Assembly: GCA_016801845.1 (NCBI GenBank)
Contig: CM028925.1
Span: 4,068,501 to 4,132,500, forward strand
Direction: 5' to 3'
Source of the DNA: Polydactylus sextarius
Taxonomy: Eukaryota > Chordata > Actinopteri > Polynemidae
DNA: 64,000 nucleotides
The notes under the pieces are model-generated. The model was given only the letters and a program-made list of their open reading frames with translations. It was not told where the DNA came from and searched no databases. Positions 36,019 to 48,099 of this stretch are shown here, in pieces (within the stretch, counting starts at the first letter, position 1; the number at the start of each line of letters is the position of its first letter). Position numbers and translations under genes: made by a program.

Positions 36019-36101
36019 GGGTCATAGTGGTCTAACAGTCTGACCTGCAGTTAAGTTTGGTGAAGTGGAGGTGATTCACCCATTCTCTCTCTAACCCCAT
36101 G

Positions 36102-36103
<2 letters not shown>

Positions 36104-36182
<79 letters not shown>
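36104..36182. repeat. (AC)39 microsatellite
   Basis: A second long pure tract 88 bases after the first, followed by interrupted CA patches to 36,200 and again at 36,316-36,362. Confidence 0.97.
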
Positions 36183-36192
<10 letters not shown>

Positions 36193-36700
36193 AACCACAA
36201 ACACACATATGAAACACACACCACAACGCCCTCTCCATCCATTTCGCTTGCTCTAACCACAGCTACTTCCTCAGTGAAAACTGTTGGCTGAGGGGGGCAG
36301 GTGGTTAGTTTGATTACACACACACACACACACGCGCGCGCACTCACACATACACACACACAAACGAATACTCCAAAGCCACAATGCCAGATTAATAGAA
36401 ACCAAACTAGGTGGCTTGTGTGATATCGACAGAAAGACGATCTCTTCTTCGGTGACACTGAATGTCAGTGGGCAAGAAAGAGAGACAGAGTCAACTCAGA
36501 AGACAAAAAGTCATCAGCAAGGGGATTTGGAGAACCACAAACCAAAACCATAGACGAGAGAGAGAGAGAGAGAGACAGCGAGAGAGAGACAGTCATACAC
36601 AGCACTGAAAGATAAAGGAAGACGCTCATGGCAACAGAAAAAAACAGCGGAAGCAGAAAAGAGCTGTGAGACGAGAACCACAGCAAAGAGAGAGAGAGAG
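36183..36700. promoter_or_regulatory. cluster of four RUNX-type AACCACA motifs upstream of P1
   Basis: AACCACA occurs at 36,193-36,199, 36,255-36,261, 36,533-36,539 and 36,676-36,682. The second is followed at once by an ETS-like acttcctc. They lie 2-2.4 kb before the runx P1 start codon. RUNX genes are known to autoregulate and cross-regulate. Whether these sites are bound is inference, and two lie in simple-sequence surroundings. Confidence 0.3.
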
Positions 36701-38034
36701 AATGAGAAGAAGGTGAAGTTGGTGGATTATTCTGCATCTGAGTCACTGGTGGACTGGAAAAAAAATCACAAGGATCTTTTTCTGCAACCTCTGCCCAGAA
36801 GTAGGACACCTCGACAGGGGTAAGAACACCATCACCTCAGCTTCTCAGCTTATTCACTTCCACTGTTTGTGTGTGTGTTGTGATGAACCTAACCTGCTTT
36901 TGTTTGCTGCAGCAGATTTCAGCTTTTCTGTTCTGTTTTTTTTTATTATTTTTTTTTATTATTATTATTGCAAAGTTTGACAGCCATGTTGAAATGCTAC
37001 AAACTCAACAAATATTTTTTTTAAATTCCAGACACTGTTGCAAAATTTGTTTCACTCATTCATTCCTTGAGGTAACTGGCTAATTTGCCTCCAATTCAAA
37101 TCGAGAATTCAAACACTTTAAGAATTTAACTCAAAGTGAAACTTATATTCCATTTTTCATGTGTAAGGAAACAAACAGAAAACTCTTTGAGCTTCTTAAA
37201 ACTTCTGAAAGCCTCTGGGTGGGTGTTGCCCATGGCAGCGGTTTTGACTGACATCTGAGAGCAAGTGTTGCTAGGAGATGCATTGTTACTGACAGATGCA
37301 CAAGATGTCTGTCACTTTTGCAACTTGTGGAATATGCTGGTGTTAGCTAGAAAGCTAATCATCTTCAGCCTGTTTCCTAAATTATGTTATTATTATTATT
37401 ATTATTTTTAATTTGACTGATCACACTAACAATCAGTAACAAACAGGTATAAATGTTAAAACTTCTTATTTTTATTTTTTTGGTGAAGAGAAAAGAACAG
37501 ACATCAAAATTCACAGAAAGTGGTTTTCCTGTGGTATTGTAAAAGCTGAGGTTTACCTCAAGCAGCTTAATATAAAGCAACTCTTTGTCCATTTGTTGTG
37601 ACAGTGGCTCGGCTACTGAAACCACGTCTTCTGATCTTGTCGACGAATGTGCTGCATTTCCTCTCGCCGTTTCACAATAAAAGCATCTCTGTGGTCTACC
37701 CGTAGAAAGCCTGGCAGATGCAACAGGAAGTGTGTGTGATAACCTCAACGTGACGCCAACGTGCGGCTTCAGGAAAGCAAACACTGAACAATAAGGCTGA
37801 TATTTGTCAGATTGAAGTGCAAACAGTAGTTTGTAGGGATTAAAGTGAAAACCTGAAGTAGTTCAGAACCACATGTGTTCAGACGAGCGTTAAAGAGCGA
37901 TGAGAGAGTATTTTACAAAACAGATCCCCCGGCGGTGTTGGGTGGTTGCACGCTGCTGTGCAGGCTCCAGTGGAAACAAATGCAATCACAGCTTGGCCTG
38001 GCACAGTTAAAGTGAACTATACAGTGCCCACAGA
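36701..38034. other. non-coding upstream of runx P1
   Basis: A donor-like GGGGTAAGA at 36,817-36,825 closes a purine-rich stretch, but no open frame supports an exon. A T/ATT-rich patch covers 36,936-36,970 and (ATT)n runs at 37,385-37,405. A minus-strand frame of 135 residues (37,377-37,784) has no domain. Confidence 0.45.
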
Positions 38035-38160
38035 CAGAAAACAATGCATGAATCAGCTTAGCTACCAACGTAGCCTGGATCCAGACCTGTGAATCACCGT
38101 CTCCGACTCAGATCGCTAACGACACTAATGCTTCTTCCAGTTAGAGAAACAAGCACGTGT
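38035..38160 (+). repeat. local repeat family C, copy 2
   Basis: Same ordered motifs as 35,425-35,535: aacaatgcatgaatcagctt, ctaccaacg, gacctgtgaatcaccgtctc and ttcttccagttagagaaaca. It lies about 480-600 bases before the runx P1 start codon. Confidence 0.8.
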
Positions 38161-38492
38161 TTACAAGAGAATTCATGGGAAACAGCAAAACGGTAAAAAC
38201 CAAAAAATGTCATATTGTGCAACGTTATAAAAAAAAAAAAAATTTCATAGCAAATTCATAGCAAAGATGTCAGCAACAGGTGTGAATTTGCTCCGCGGGA
38301 GGAGGGGTGGTGCTGACGCAAAAAGACAAGATGACGCAACAAAGTTCGTTTGAGGTCAGAGCATCTTCTCTGAATACTTATCGAAATGTCGCATTTATTA
38401 ATGCTGCTGAGAATCAGCAATGAGCGACGAGGTTCATGCACTACATACAACCTTTTCACACATTCACATATGCACCCTCCCACACAGATAGA

Positions 38493-38505
38493 TGTGGTTT
38501 GTGGT
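38493..38505 (+). promoter_or_regulatory. tandem RUNX binding sites in P1
   Basis: Two TGTGGT cores, 38,493-38,498 and 38,500-38,505, in the arrangement TGTGGTTTGTGGTT. The mammalian RUNX genes carry conserved RUNX sites at the start of the P1 transcript through which RUNX proteins control their own and each other's expression. The pair here is in the corresponding place, 137-149 bases before the ATG. Confidence 0.75.
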
Positions 38506-38518
38506 TAAGAGATTGGCC

Positions 38519-38566
38519 ATGAATGTTGTTGTTTGCTGTGCTGGGTGTTGGGAGATCTGTTATTGA
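38519..38566 (+). other. upstream ORF in the P1 leader
   Basis: ATG at 38,519 opens a 15-codon frame (MNVVVCCAGCWEICY) ending at TGA 38,564-38,566. A second ATG at 38,523 opens a 28-29 codon frame. Both stop before the main start codon. If the transcript begins upstream they could reduce translation of the P1 form; this is inference. Confidence 0.4.
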
Positions 38567-38641
38567 CCGTGCATTGGGTCTGTGTGTGTGTGTGTGTTTG
38601 CATTTGAAAGGTTTAAAAAAAACAAGGTGACGGAACGGATC

Positions 38642-38699
38642 ATGGCGTCCAACAGCATCTTTGAGTCTTTGACGGCCTATCAGTCAGCTTTTTTACGAG
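38642..38699 (+). CDS. runx: runx P1 first coding exon (RUNX family transcription factor, distal isoform N-terminus)
   Basis: RUNX proteins are DNA-binding partners of CBF-beta that control blood, bone and neural development from the nucleus. Each vertebrate RUNX gene has two promoters, and the distal one gives an N-terminus starting MAS(N/D)S. This exon encodes MASNSIFESLTAYQSAFLR plus one base. From memory, human RUNX1 reads MASDSIFESFPSYPQCFMR, RUNX3 MASNSIFDSFPTYSPTFIR and RUNX2 MASNSLFSTVTPCQQNFFW. By eye that gives 11, 11 and 9 identities of 19, so runx1 or runx3 is favoured. The start has a strong context (A at -3, G at +4) and an in-frame upstream stop. The exon ends GAG|GTAAGTG, an ideal donor, in phase 1, so the next residue should be Asp, as in the DPSTSRRF/DASTSRRF segment that follows in the family. 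Downstream exons are outside the window. Confidence 0.88.
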
Positions 38700-39829
38700 G
38701 TAAGTGTGTTTTTCTGTCTCTGTGCTCAGTGGACCTTCACTTGGTGACACACATTCACACATTCAGCAAAAAAAGCTCAAATCAAAAAGTTGCTGAACTT
38801 CAAGGCAGCTAATTTCTACTTATCAACACTACCTATGATAGCTATTGTTCTCTTATCTTAAGGAAGTACTTATCTTTATGCACCGAATGAAGTATTTTGG
38901 TCATTGCTCTGCCTAAACCCAACCAAATGTTGACCATAGGCTTTTTATGTATTCTAACCGTGACCATTAGATACAAGATGGAAAAGAACCACCAGTATCT
39001 GTTGTTCTCTGCACTTTAAAGTTCCATTTGCAAAACAAATGTGTGACTTCCCTAGAAAAATGCAACTCATGCATGTGTGTTACAGTGTGACCATTAATTC
39101 TGAACCTTGTTTCCTCTACAACCTCAAGCTACGACCTACAAGCTTTGATATAATAACTCGACACATCGGGACTGTAGATTTCACCCAAGTCACTTATTAT
39201 ATTACTTATTATCATAAATATAAAAAAAGGTCGGGTCATTTGTGATGTGTTTATGAGCGATATCAAGGGTAAAAGTAGACATCCTACCACACCATTACAG
39301 CCTGTCTGTGTCTTATCACTTGAAATACCGCTAACAAATTGCTACTGTGCGGTGGTAGATCTATGTTTCTCACTGACGTGAGAAAAAACGTTGTGAAGCA
39401 GCTCAGAGCTGCTTCTTTGAGACTGAACAGGGGAGGACGATAGGAGGGAGGAGACTGAAGAATGTAGCAGGCATTCCTTCCTGCTTCATCAACAAGCAGC
39501 TGTGAGAGTGACTCTATACGTGTCCGCTTCACTTTTTTTCCCAGCACCGACTCGAAACTCACGATCTACACAGAGAAGACGTCGACGGAGCTCGCCGTTA
39601 TCTCGTTAAGCCGCACACATCGATATATTGTAAATGCACACTCGATCCAGTAACTATCTATAATGTGATCTCACTTGTAGAAGACAGCCAAAGAGCATCA
39701 TCGTTATCATCTGCAGCTCTCTACAAATCTGCAGAATTTCTTAAGAATCTGGTTTCACTGTCAGATAAGTTTTTCAGCACGAGGAATTTGCTTTTGCGGT
39801 CAGTATTAGTGGGAGGGTTGGAGGTCAAG
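38700..39829 (+). other. start of runx P1 intron, possible enhancer motifs
   Basis: Donor GTAAGTG at 38,700. Within 39,286-39,502 there are a RUNX core (ACCACA, 39,286), a GATA site (TTATC, 39,313), an ETS-type cluster (TTCCTTCCTG, 39,475) and an E-box (CAGCTG, 39,497). A perfect 10-bp inverted repeat GAAGCAGCTC/GAGCTGCTTC with a 1-base spacer lies at 39,397-39,417. No exon was recognised. Confidence 0.4.
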
Positions 39830-40110
39830 ACTTGCTCATAAGGTCAACAGCAGTGAGGACAAAGCATTTTGTTGATGAGAGGTGTTTGTTTCCTGATGTA
39901 CTCAAAGAGTTTGCATCCTGGGGTGGTGAGGATCGACCTGGTGATGGTGGTGTAGAAATGCACCATCACTACCATCACTATTAGTGGCAGGTTGAACTTG
40001 ACTTTTCTGAGCTTTATTGATGAGGGACCTGATGTAAAGTTGGTAGAACTTCACAGTGTCCATAAGGTGATGGGGAGGACCTGTTCTGCACCAGGTCACC
40101 AAATGGTCAC
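39830..40110 (-). mobile_element. CR1/Rex1-like LINE fragment, antisense
   Basis: Plus-strand text tgatgtactcaaagagtttg catcctggggtggtg, tggcaggttgaacttgactt ttctgagctttattgatgag ggacctgatgt and cacagtgtccataaggtgat gggga follows the complement of the reverse-transcriptase 3' region of CR1/Rex1-type elements in fish. It is decayed, with frames broken in several places. Assignment to clade is from memory and moderate. Confidence 0.5.
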
Positions 40111-43103
40111 TGTTTGTTGACTTGTTGCTTAGGTTTACAGGAGCGAAGCTAATTCCAATAAACCCACTGGACAACTTGATCTTTTTAATTTAACTACACC
40201 ATAATGCAATGAAGCATCCTAAATGATTTTTTTACAGTAAACTTGGACAGTGATGCGATTAATTTGACTCCAAATCGATCAAATCTTCAGATTGAATTGA
40301 AATGAGTATCATTCAAACAGTTGTTGACACGTCAGATTGTCAGAGTATTAGTATTTCCTGCAACCTGCCATGTTTGTCTTTGCTGCGGAAATTCTCAAGA
40401 ACACTTTGTGACAGATCGTGTGTGTGTGTGTGTGCATGTATTTCCTGTCAACTCTTAGTTCAGCACTTTAAACAGTTTTTGCGTTCCCTGCTCTGCATCT
40501 GCATGGAGCTGTTGCACAAAGTGACCTGCATCACCTATAATGTGCTGTGAAAACACTAGTACACTAGTAGATTTTTTTGTGCACCGCGCACAGTAGCAGC
40601 TATCTTTTCATCTGCGTCTGATCTTCATACTTTTCTCAGGAGCCATATTTGTCTTCGTTTTTAATTGTTTCATTTCTACAATGCGGAGGTGACAGTGGGT
40701 TCATCAGCACTCAGATCTGTTACTGCTTCGTTTTGTTCAAACAAACCATACAGGAAGATTAACAACACTCACATCTGCTGCAGAAAAAAAACGGACAAAG
40801 CTAATTTTCACACCATATTACTCACACCATAAAACAACCATCATGTCTTGAACCATCATGTGATTTAATCACACAAGGTCCAAACTTTGGTTCATCACTT
40901 TTGTCCAGACTGAAATATTTGGACTAACCTTTTGTGATCTGATCCTCTGACGATTCATCAGCTCTGAATCATTTGAATTTATTCGATTTGTTTTTGCTTT
41001 CACGAGCTAAACGCAATGCAAATATGTCGCATGCAAAAAGATGAAACAACATTCCTATTCGTTTGTGGAGCACAGCACACTACAGCGCGGTAAATACATG
41101 GTGAACAAGGTTATCATTATTCTTATCATCAGCGCGGTAACACGAACAACTCTGCAGAAAAGATCCGCTGCCTGTGTGTTAACTGATGAAGTATGCGTGT
41201 GTGATTGTTGCCCTATCTACTTCTACAATGGTGTAATTGTCTTGTACGTTAAGAAAATCACATTTCCTACCTACTTTCTGTGGTTATATAGCACATATAC
41301 ATTATGTTATATAAGGCAAATACGCATCAGACTTGGTGCTTATACAGATTCATCTCTGATTGGTTTCCATCTCCTGCTGGTTGGAGGTTGTTCTCGTCAT
41401 TGGTTATTTCTCCTCCAGCTGCAAATCTACTTGACGCACATCACTGCTTTAATTCTATTTCACCACGCACGTGTCTACGTGCGCACGTGTCAGTCAGTGT
41501 GTCCGTGACATGTCCTGACTCTTGGGACAAATCTACCAGACACACTGGGACATTATCGCTTTGTTGCGCTGTTGTTGTAGTAGTTGTTTCGTTATCTGCC
41601 ATCTGAGCCTCGCCGTATCAGTGCGACGGTGTACCCGCTCGCGTTATCTTTATTAAACGCCGCCGTGCTCTCGTTGGGCACGTTGGTGGCCGCGAAAAAC
41701 CTCAACAGGGGCGAGTTGTGGATTTAAAAATCAGCAAGAGGACAGAGTCTTTGTGGCCTCGGACAAATCATTGAAAGAAATTGAACAGTGTTGCTTAATG
41801 AGCGCTAAAATCTCAATGAAACCGGATTAAAGTAAGTTAATACGTATTGCTAAAAACTACAAAGTGACCTATACTTTCTCACTATTTACCATTGATTCAT
41901 GAGATATTACCAGACAATTTTGATTTAATTTAATCTTTACCAAGTTTAATTTAATCTTTAAAGTCACCAAAATGCTTTCATTTTTATCACTTTATATGAA
42001 CTTATGTTTGATTTTCTGAGAGAGAACTTTGTCCTCTTCCTTTTTTTTTTTTTTCTATGTCAATCATACATTAATCCTCCGTCGCTCTGTTCCCAGTCTA
42101 TATATCTACTGATGTTTGGCTGGATGTAAGAGCCACTCCAACTTGTTTTTGTGCGTTTTTGCAAGTGTTGAATTCACATTGTTCCCTTCCTCCCCTCCCG
42201 CTTCATATATCTAACAGCTTTTGAAGCTTGTTTTTCTCCTCACTTTTAATTTACGCCACTCATCACGTCTTAGCTCGCTCGCGTTCCACGCACTCGTCAA
42301 AACCACTTGGCCACTCGTCGACATTGTTTCGGCCCTTTTTTTCTTCGCGGCTCGCGCTGCACGTGCCTGTCCAGTGCTGATTCTGGTTATCTGGAGGCTA
42401 CACCTGCTGTGAGTGTGTATTGATGTGCGTGTGTGTGTGTATGTGTGTGAGAGAGTGTGTGTTATCAGGAGGAGGCAAAGTTTAACAGAGGAAACTCCAC
42501 AGGTCTGCTTCGGGCTGATTTTAAAAGAGGTGATGCTGACTCTGAGACTCAGACAAAAGTGTTGTGCTACGTTCTCACACGACACTAATATATCAACTGT
42601 CTCACACTTGTGCTTTTCAAGAAAATAGTTTCAGGTCACCTCAGATGTCAGAACTGAACTTTTTGACCTTATTTTTTTTTTATTTTATTCAATACCATTG
42701 TATTTTATTAGCATGTTTCTTCCAACATGAGGCTTCTTTTTGTTTTGTTCCTAAACGACATAATTATTCAGCAAATTTTTACTTTCATTTTCATCTCTCA
42801 ATGACTCTAATGGATGCTAATGGATGGTACCATTAGCGTCGCGGCTAACGGACGAGGAACAAGCATAAGAATGTTGTTTATGAACGTGGAACTGGGATAC
42901 ATGTGGAGTAGCTGTGATAATGACTGAGTAAACAACCTGGTTGTGTTTAAAAAAAACAAAAAAACAAACACAAAAAAAAATTCCCACCAAACTTGTTGGC
43001 GGTATGAGGCTTCGATCGGGGTGCTAATCTAATAAAGGGTCAAAAATTTGTATTTATTTTGACTGTTGCACTATTAGAGTGCAGATCCAGATCTTGACCA
43101 ACA

Positions 43104-43106
<3 letters not shown>
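40111..43106. other. intronic non-coding DNA
   Basis: No exon was recognised. A perfect 12-bp palindrome ACGTGCGCACGT lies at 41,477-41,488 among CACGTG-type E-boxes. CpG-richer patches lie at 41,580-41,720 and 42,240-42,380 without a promoter signature. The 155-residue frame at 41,041-41,508 is the longest not made of simple repeats, but it shows no domain or codon regularity. Confidence 0.45.

Positions 43107-43137
<31 letters not shown>
43107..43137. repeat. (GT)15 microsatellite
   Basis: Pure GT tract. Confidence 0.95.
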
Positions 43138-43138
<1 letters not shown>

Positions 43139-43388
43139 ATGTGTAGTTTGAAAGTTAAAACTCTGCGGTTTGATGTTAGCGTCGTGATGAACTGGGCCGA
43201 GACTGACGACTGAGATTTGGCTAACGAGCGATCAGAGCTGCCTTATCTTTATCTTTTATTGACGTGAAGAAAACAAAATCTGTGCCGCAGACTGATGACC
43301 ACCACAAACACACACGCTCCCTGGTGATATCATGATATCATCAGATTGTCACACTCTCTTGTGTCTGATTTTAACTTTTATGATTTTA

Positions 43389-43390
<2 letters not shown>

Positions 43391-43433
<43 letters not shown>
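43391..43433. repeat. (AT)21 microsatellite
   Basis: Pure AT tract, self-complementary. A 16-bp palindrome TGATATCATGATATCA lies 50 bases before it at 43,325-43,340. Confidence 0.96.
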
Positions 43434-43434
<1 letters not shown>

Positions 43435-43892
43435 TTTGTATAGTGGTGCTGCTAAAGCAACTCAGCCACAGCAGCAACAGTCGATAATAACACAAGTGGT
43501 GACATAACTGACAGAGATTGCATAACATCTGCAGATTGTAGACGTTTACGATGTTGTGTAATCCTGTTCTGTCACCTAATCAATTCAGATTCCTACCACT
43601 TTTTTTCAAAAACAACTTATCCCTCCTGTCGTTTGTGGAGGTTTGTGTGTGTGAGAGTTTCTGACAGATGAGCCTTTTTTCTTTAACAGATTTTTCTATT
43701 GATTTAAAAGTGGTAATGGATGCGTTTCAGTGGATAAATATAACCAAGTGTGTGTTTTTGTGTCTTCTTGTTATGACAGGAGGATAAAGCCTGTTGTATT
43801 TTTTTTCTCTGAAGAGCACAAAACAGAGCAGTTTACCCAATCCTGCTTAACTAACAGAGGCTGTTTCAGTATTTCAAAATGTCTGTTGGCTC

Positions 43893-43896
<4 letters not shown>

Positions 43897-43929
<33 letters not shown>
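43897..43929. repeat. (TG)16 microsatellite
   Basis: TG tract about 100 bases before the long complementary CA tract at 44,026. Confidence 0.95.
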
Positions 43930-43932
<3 letters not shown>

Positions 43933-44024
43933 AACAGACACAGAAGATAGTGAGGGAAGAAGGAAACAAGGAGGATGCGTGTGACAGTGACCGTTACAAA
44001 GACAAGGCCTCACATTCAATGCGT

Positions 44025-44180
<156 letters not shown>

Positions 44181-44189
44181 ACACAGAGC

Positions 44190-45990
44190 AGCAATAGCCT
44201 TGCTGTTAACCTGCAGGAAGTAGATACATAGTAAATATTTATTGTGTTTTGAACCTACAGACTTTATCAGGAGTGTTTCTACTCCATGTTTTTTTAATTG
44301 TGGAACATGTTTCCGATGCAAATGTATTTCGTGTGATTTGACTGCAGGAATTTAAATAGATAAAATGAAGAGTGTGTGTGTTTCTTTGTTTCTGCGGTGG
44401 CAGCGTTTGCATTCGCAGTGTGTTGGTTAGCCATGCTGGTAAACCACACGCAACCTGTATTTGTGTGTGTCTCTCTCTCACATACACACACTCACACACT
44501 TACACACACTTACACAGAGAGACAGAGAGAGGGAGAGAGTGTCCAGTCAGCCCTCTCTTGTGGTTATATATTTTAAAATACTTGGTTTGTGGCTTTGGTG
44601 TGTTCCTCCTGCCTAAAATAAACACTGCATGTTATCAGACGCTGTCATTAGGTGTAGTTTTGAGGTAACATGCTGCTCTGTGTATATATATATGTATAAA
44701 TATATTTGCAGTAGTTACTTGTAATGAGTCTTCATCTCTCTAAGTTTTGAATCTGATTGATCAGGTCTCTTTGCTCTAATTCGTTCACGTGTGTTGAGTT
44801 TGTTTAACTATCAAGAATCAATGAATCCATGTGCAACTGTCCGACCTGTGGCAACAGAAGATCGGGATCAGAATCAGAATAATCCGAGGAACACTGACGA
44901 TTCACTGTAAAGACATGGGGACAGATGTCTGTTTTCCAGCACACAACTGATATTGGGAAGTCAGTGACAACGATGGAAAAGGAAGGGAGGACTTATGAGA
45001 AGTTAGAAGTGTTGTTTTACCAGAAGCTCCTCCTTCTCCCCTGTTTACTGTGCAGAGCAACTATTTCTCAATAGGTTGATGTTTCTGAGCAGGGGTGACC
45101 AATGTGAAAAAGTCATGTTTTCCCCACCATTTCCATCCTCCTGTAATGAGCTGTTAAAACTTGAGGTGAAGAGTTGGGAAACACGTTTCACTTCCAGCAG
45201 TCACTTCATGTTCAAAATGCTTCATGTGTCATGGTAAATTCATTTAATCGCTCTACAAGATTATTGATTGATTTACTAGAAATTCCTTCACCATATGTTT
45301 GTGAATATCAGTATATCATCTGTCTCTAACATAATGAGACCAGTGCCTGACTGGTCCACCCATCAGTACACCTGTTCCCATTCCCACAATTGATGAGAAA
45401 AATCGAGATTTTGCGAAAACTCTATTGCCATATTAGGGCAAAACCATGTCTCTCAAACCATATTGTGTTAATAGACTAACTCACTGACTGAAAGATAGAA
45501 ATCAAAGATCGCAAAGTTCAAACAAAACACAAGCTGGGCTTAGGCTAAAGCAAAATAGCCCAGGAGATTAGAGGCAGACAGGCGACAGATTCAGGCCAGC
45601 GCCCTAAAGTCTGAAAAGTCGTAAAGTAGAAAAGTCACAAAAAAGCTTGAACTAGAACTGCAGGTTTGAACTTGTGTGAGGTAGTTTGCATTACAATCAA
45701 GCACAGAGAGGAGGCTGATCAGAGAGTGGCAGCAGGTAAGAGGGAGCAGCTGCTGGTAGTGGTCTGTCTCCAGGGTGGAAACATGATTTTGACTAAAAGA
45801 GCAGAATTAGTCAATCATGATGCAATAGAAAAATGTGAACTAAAGGGAGATAGTAGATCAGATGGTGACATTTGCAACATCATAAAACCTAGACTACTGC
45901 TGACACAGGGTCAAAATTTGAATTTAACAAGATTACATACAAACACAGGACTGACTAAGTTGCTGTCGCTGGATTTAGAAATGAACCAAA
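44190..45990. other. intronic non-coding DNA
   Basis: Interrupted CA and GA patches at 44,470-44,540. A TATA-rich patch lies at 44,682-44,705. Nothing coding was recognised. Confidence 0.5.
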
Positions 45991-45999
45991 ACACAAGTA

Positions 46000-46570
46000 G
46001 TATGTCCGTAAAGTTCTCCGTAGGCACTAAGGAAAGACAGTTGTACTTGATTGAAATCCTTATGTTTCACATCTCATTTGCAACACTTCTTCAGTTCTGT
46101 CTGGCTCGCCGGAGGTTGCAGGTATTTATCCTCTAGAGGGTAAAAGTCAACCCTAAGGAGGGTCGTATGGGTTGCTGGACATTGCAAGTTGTTGGGGTCA
46201 ATGGAGGCCTGGATGGTTGTTAGGGTGATCTTTTGGTGTAAATGTGTATTCAGTTGCCTTTGCTGTGTTCCAATGACTGCATTGTGATGATAAGTGATAA
46301 GTGAAAGATGGCTTCTTTTATGGCAAAAATGCAAACATTACAGTCCTAAAATAAATGTCCTTTGTTCTTGATATTAAGATAGACTGCAGAGTCCTGATCC
46401 AAGTAAGCGGCTGTCATGTGTTGAGCCAAGGGCTTGTGAAGTAGCTGTTTTGTTGCTGCGTAAGTCAAGCAAGTCCGGGCGCCTGTATGAATGGGTATCG
46501 CCCCCACTAATTGCAAAATGGCTACTGCATTTACAGTAACAGGTGACCCCAAAATGGAGAGTAACCGCAA
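46000..46570 (-). pseudogene. GIY-YIG endonuclease tail of a Neptune/Penelope-like retroelement (dead)
   Basis: On the minus strand the broken frames read TKQLLHKPLAQHMTAAYLDQ, DSAVYLNIKNKGHLF, then after a stop YHHNAVIGTQQRQLN, and finally PPASQTELKKCC. Fish Penelope-like elements end in a GIY-YIG nuclease with the ordered motifs ETKQPLHKRMAQHRR, GQDSAVHLHLKDKGHSFED and LSPTYNAVLSSLPRQLN. The match in order and spacing is clear. After the frame comes ctgaagaagtgttgcaaatg agatgtgaaac, corresponding to the usual ctgaagaag...gatgag.ggcgaaac at the 3' end. Stops and missing blocks (the DREDRWFERGVKEAI part is reduced to AIKEAI) show it is inactive. It lies antisense in the runx intron. Confidence 0.72.
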
Positions 46571-47837
<1,267 letters not shown>

Positions 47838-48099
47838 GGCTCCCATGTGGAGATCTGGCCACACATCACACAGCTCAGCTCTGCTGTTTGATCTCTCCAC
47901 CTCCCGCTGCAAAAAATGTCAACACTCAGCTGGTGGTTTTTATCTCAGATTCCCACATCGTCCAATTTTGTTTGTTGACAGTCTGTTGACAAACTGCTTC
48001 ACGGAAACACCTTCAACATTTAATGTCCAATAAACTAAAGAGTGTTGTGTAGTGGGATCACATCAGCTACAACAACTGTCATGTTGATGTTCCAGCTCA

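Larger units (their letters stand above)
38256..38641 (+). promoter_or_regulatory. runx distal (P1) promoter and 5' leader
   Basis: The region before the P1 start codon has no TATA box or CpG island, as expected for RUNX P1 promoters. It holds a tandem RUNX site, a short upstream ORF and a (TG)n tract (38,580-38,597). An in-frame TGA at 38,564-38,566 closes the reading frame before the ATG, so translation must begin at 38,642. The exact transcription start cannot be read from sequence; by comparison with mammalian RUNX genes it should lie near the tandem RUNX sites. Confidence 0.65.

Noticed and set aside
36465..36816. Possible untranslated exon ending in GGG|GTAAGA upstream of runx P1
   Set aside because: Only a donor-like string supports it; no promoter signature or conserved feature could be seen.
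37377..37784. 135-residue minus-strand frame with a CTTGAG|GTAAAC donor-like site
   Set aside because: No recognised family, no partner exon, ends in Asn run from (ATT)n; treated as chance.
41041..41508. 155-residue plus-strand frame, longest not made of simple repeat
   Set aside because: No recognisable domain, scattered Cys/Tyr/Leu composition typical of random AT-rich DNA, no acceptor or donor matching its ends.
43391..43433. TATA-box promoter in the AT tract
   Set aside because: A pure (AT)n microsatellite with no downstream leader or open frame.
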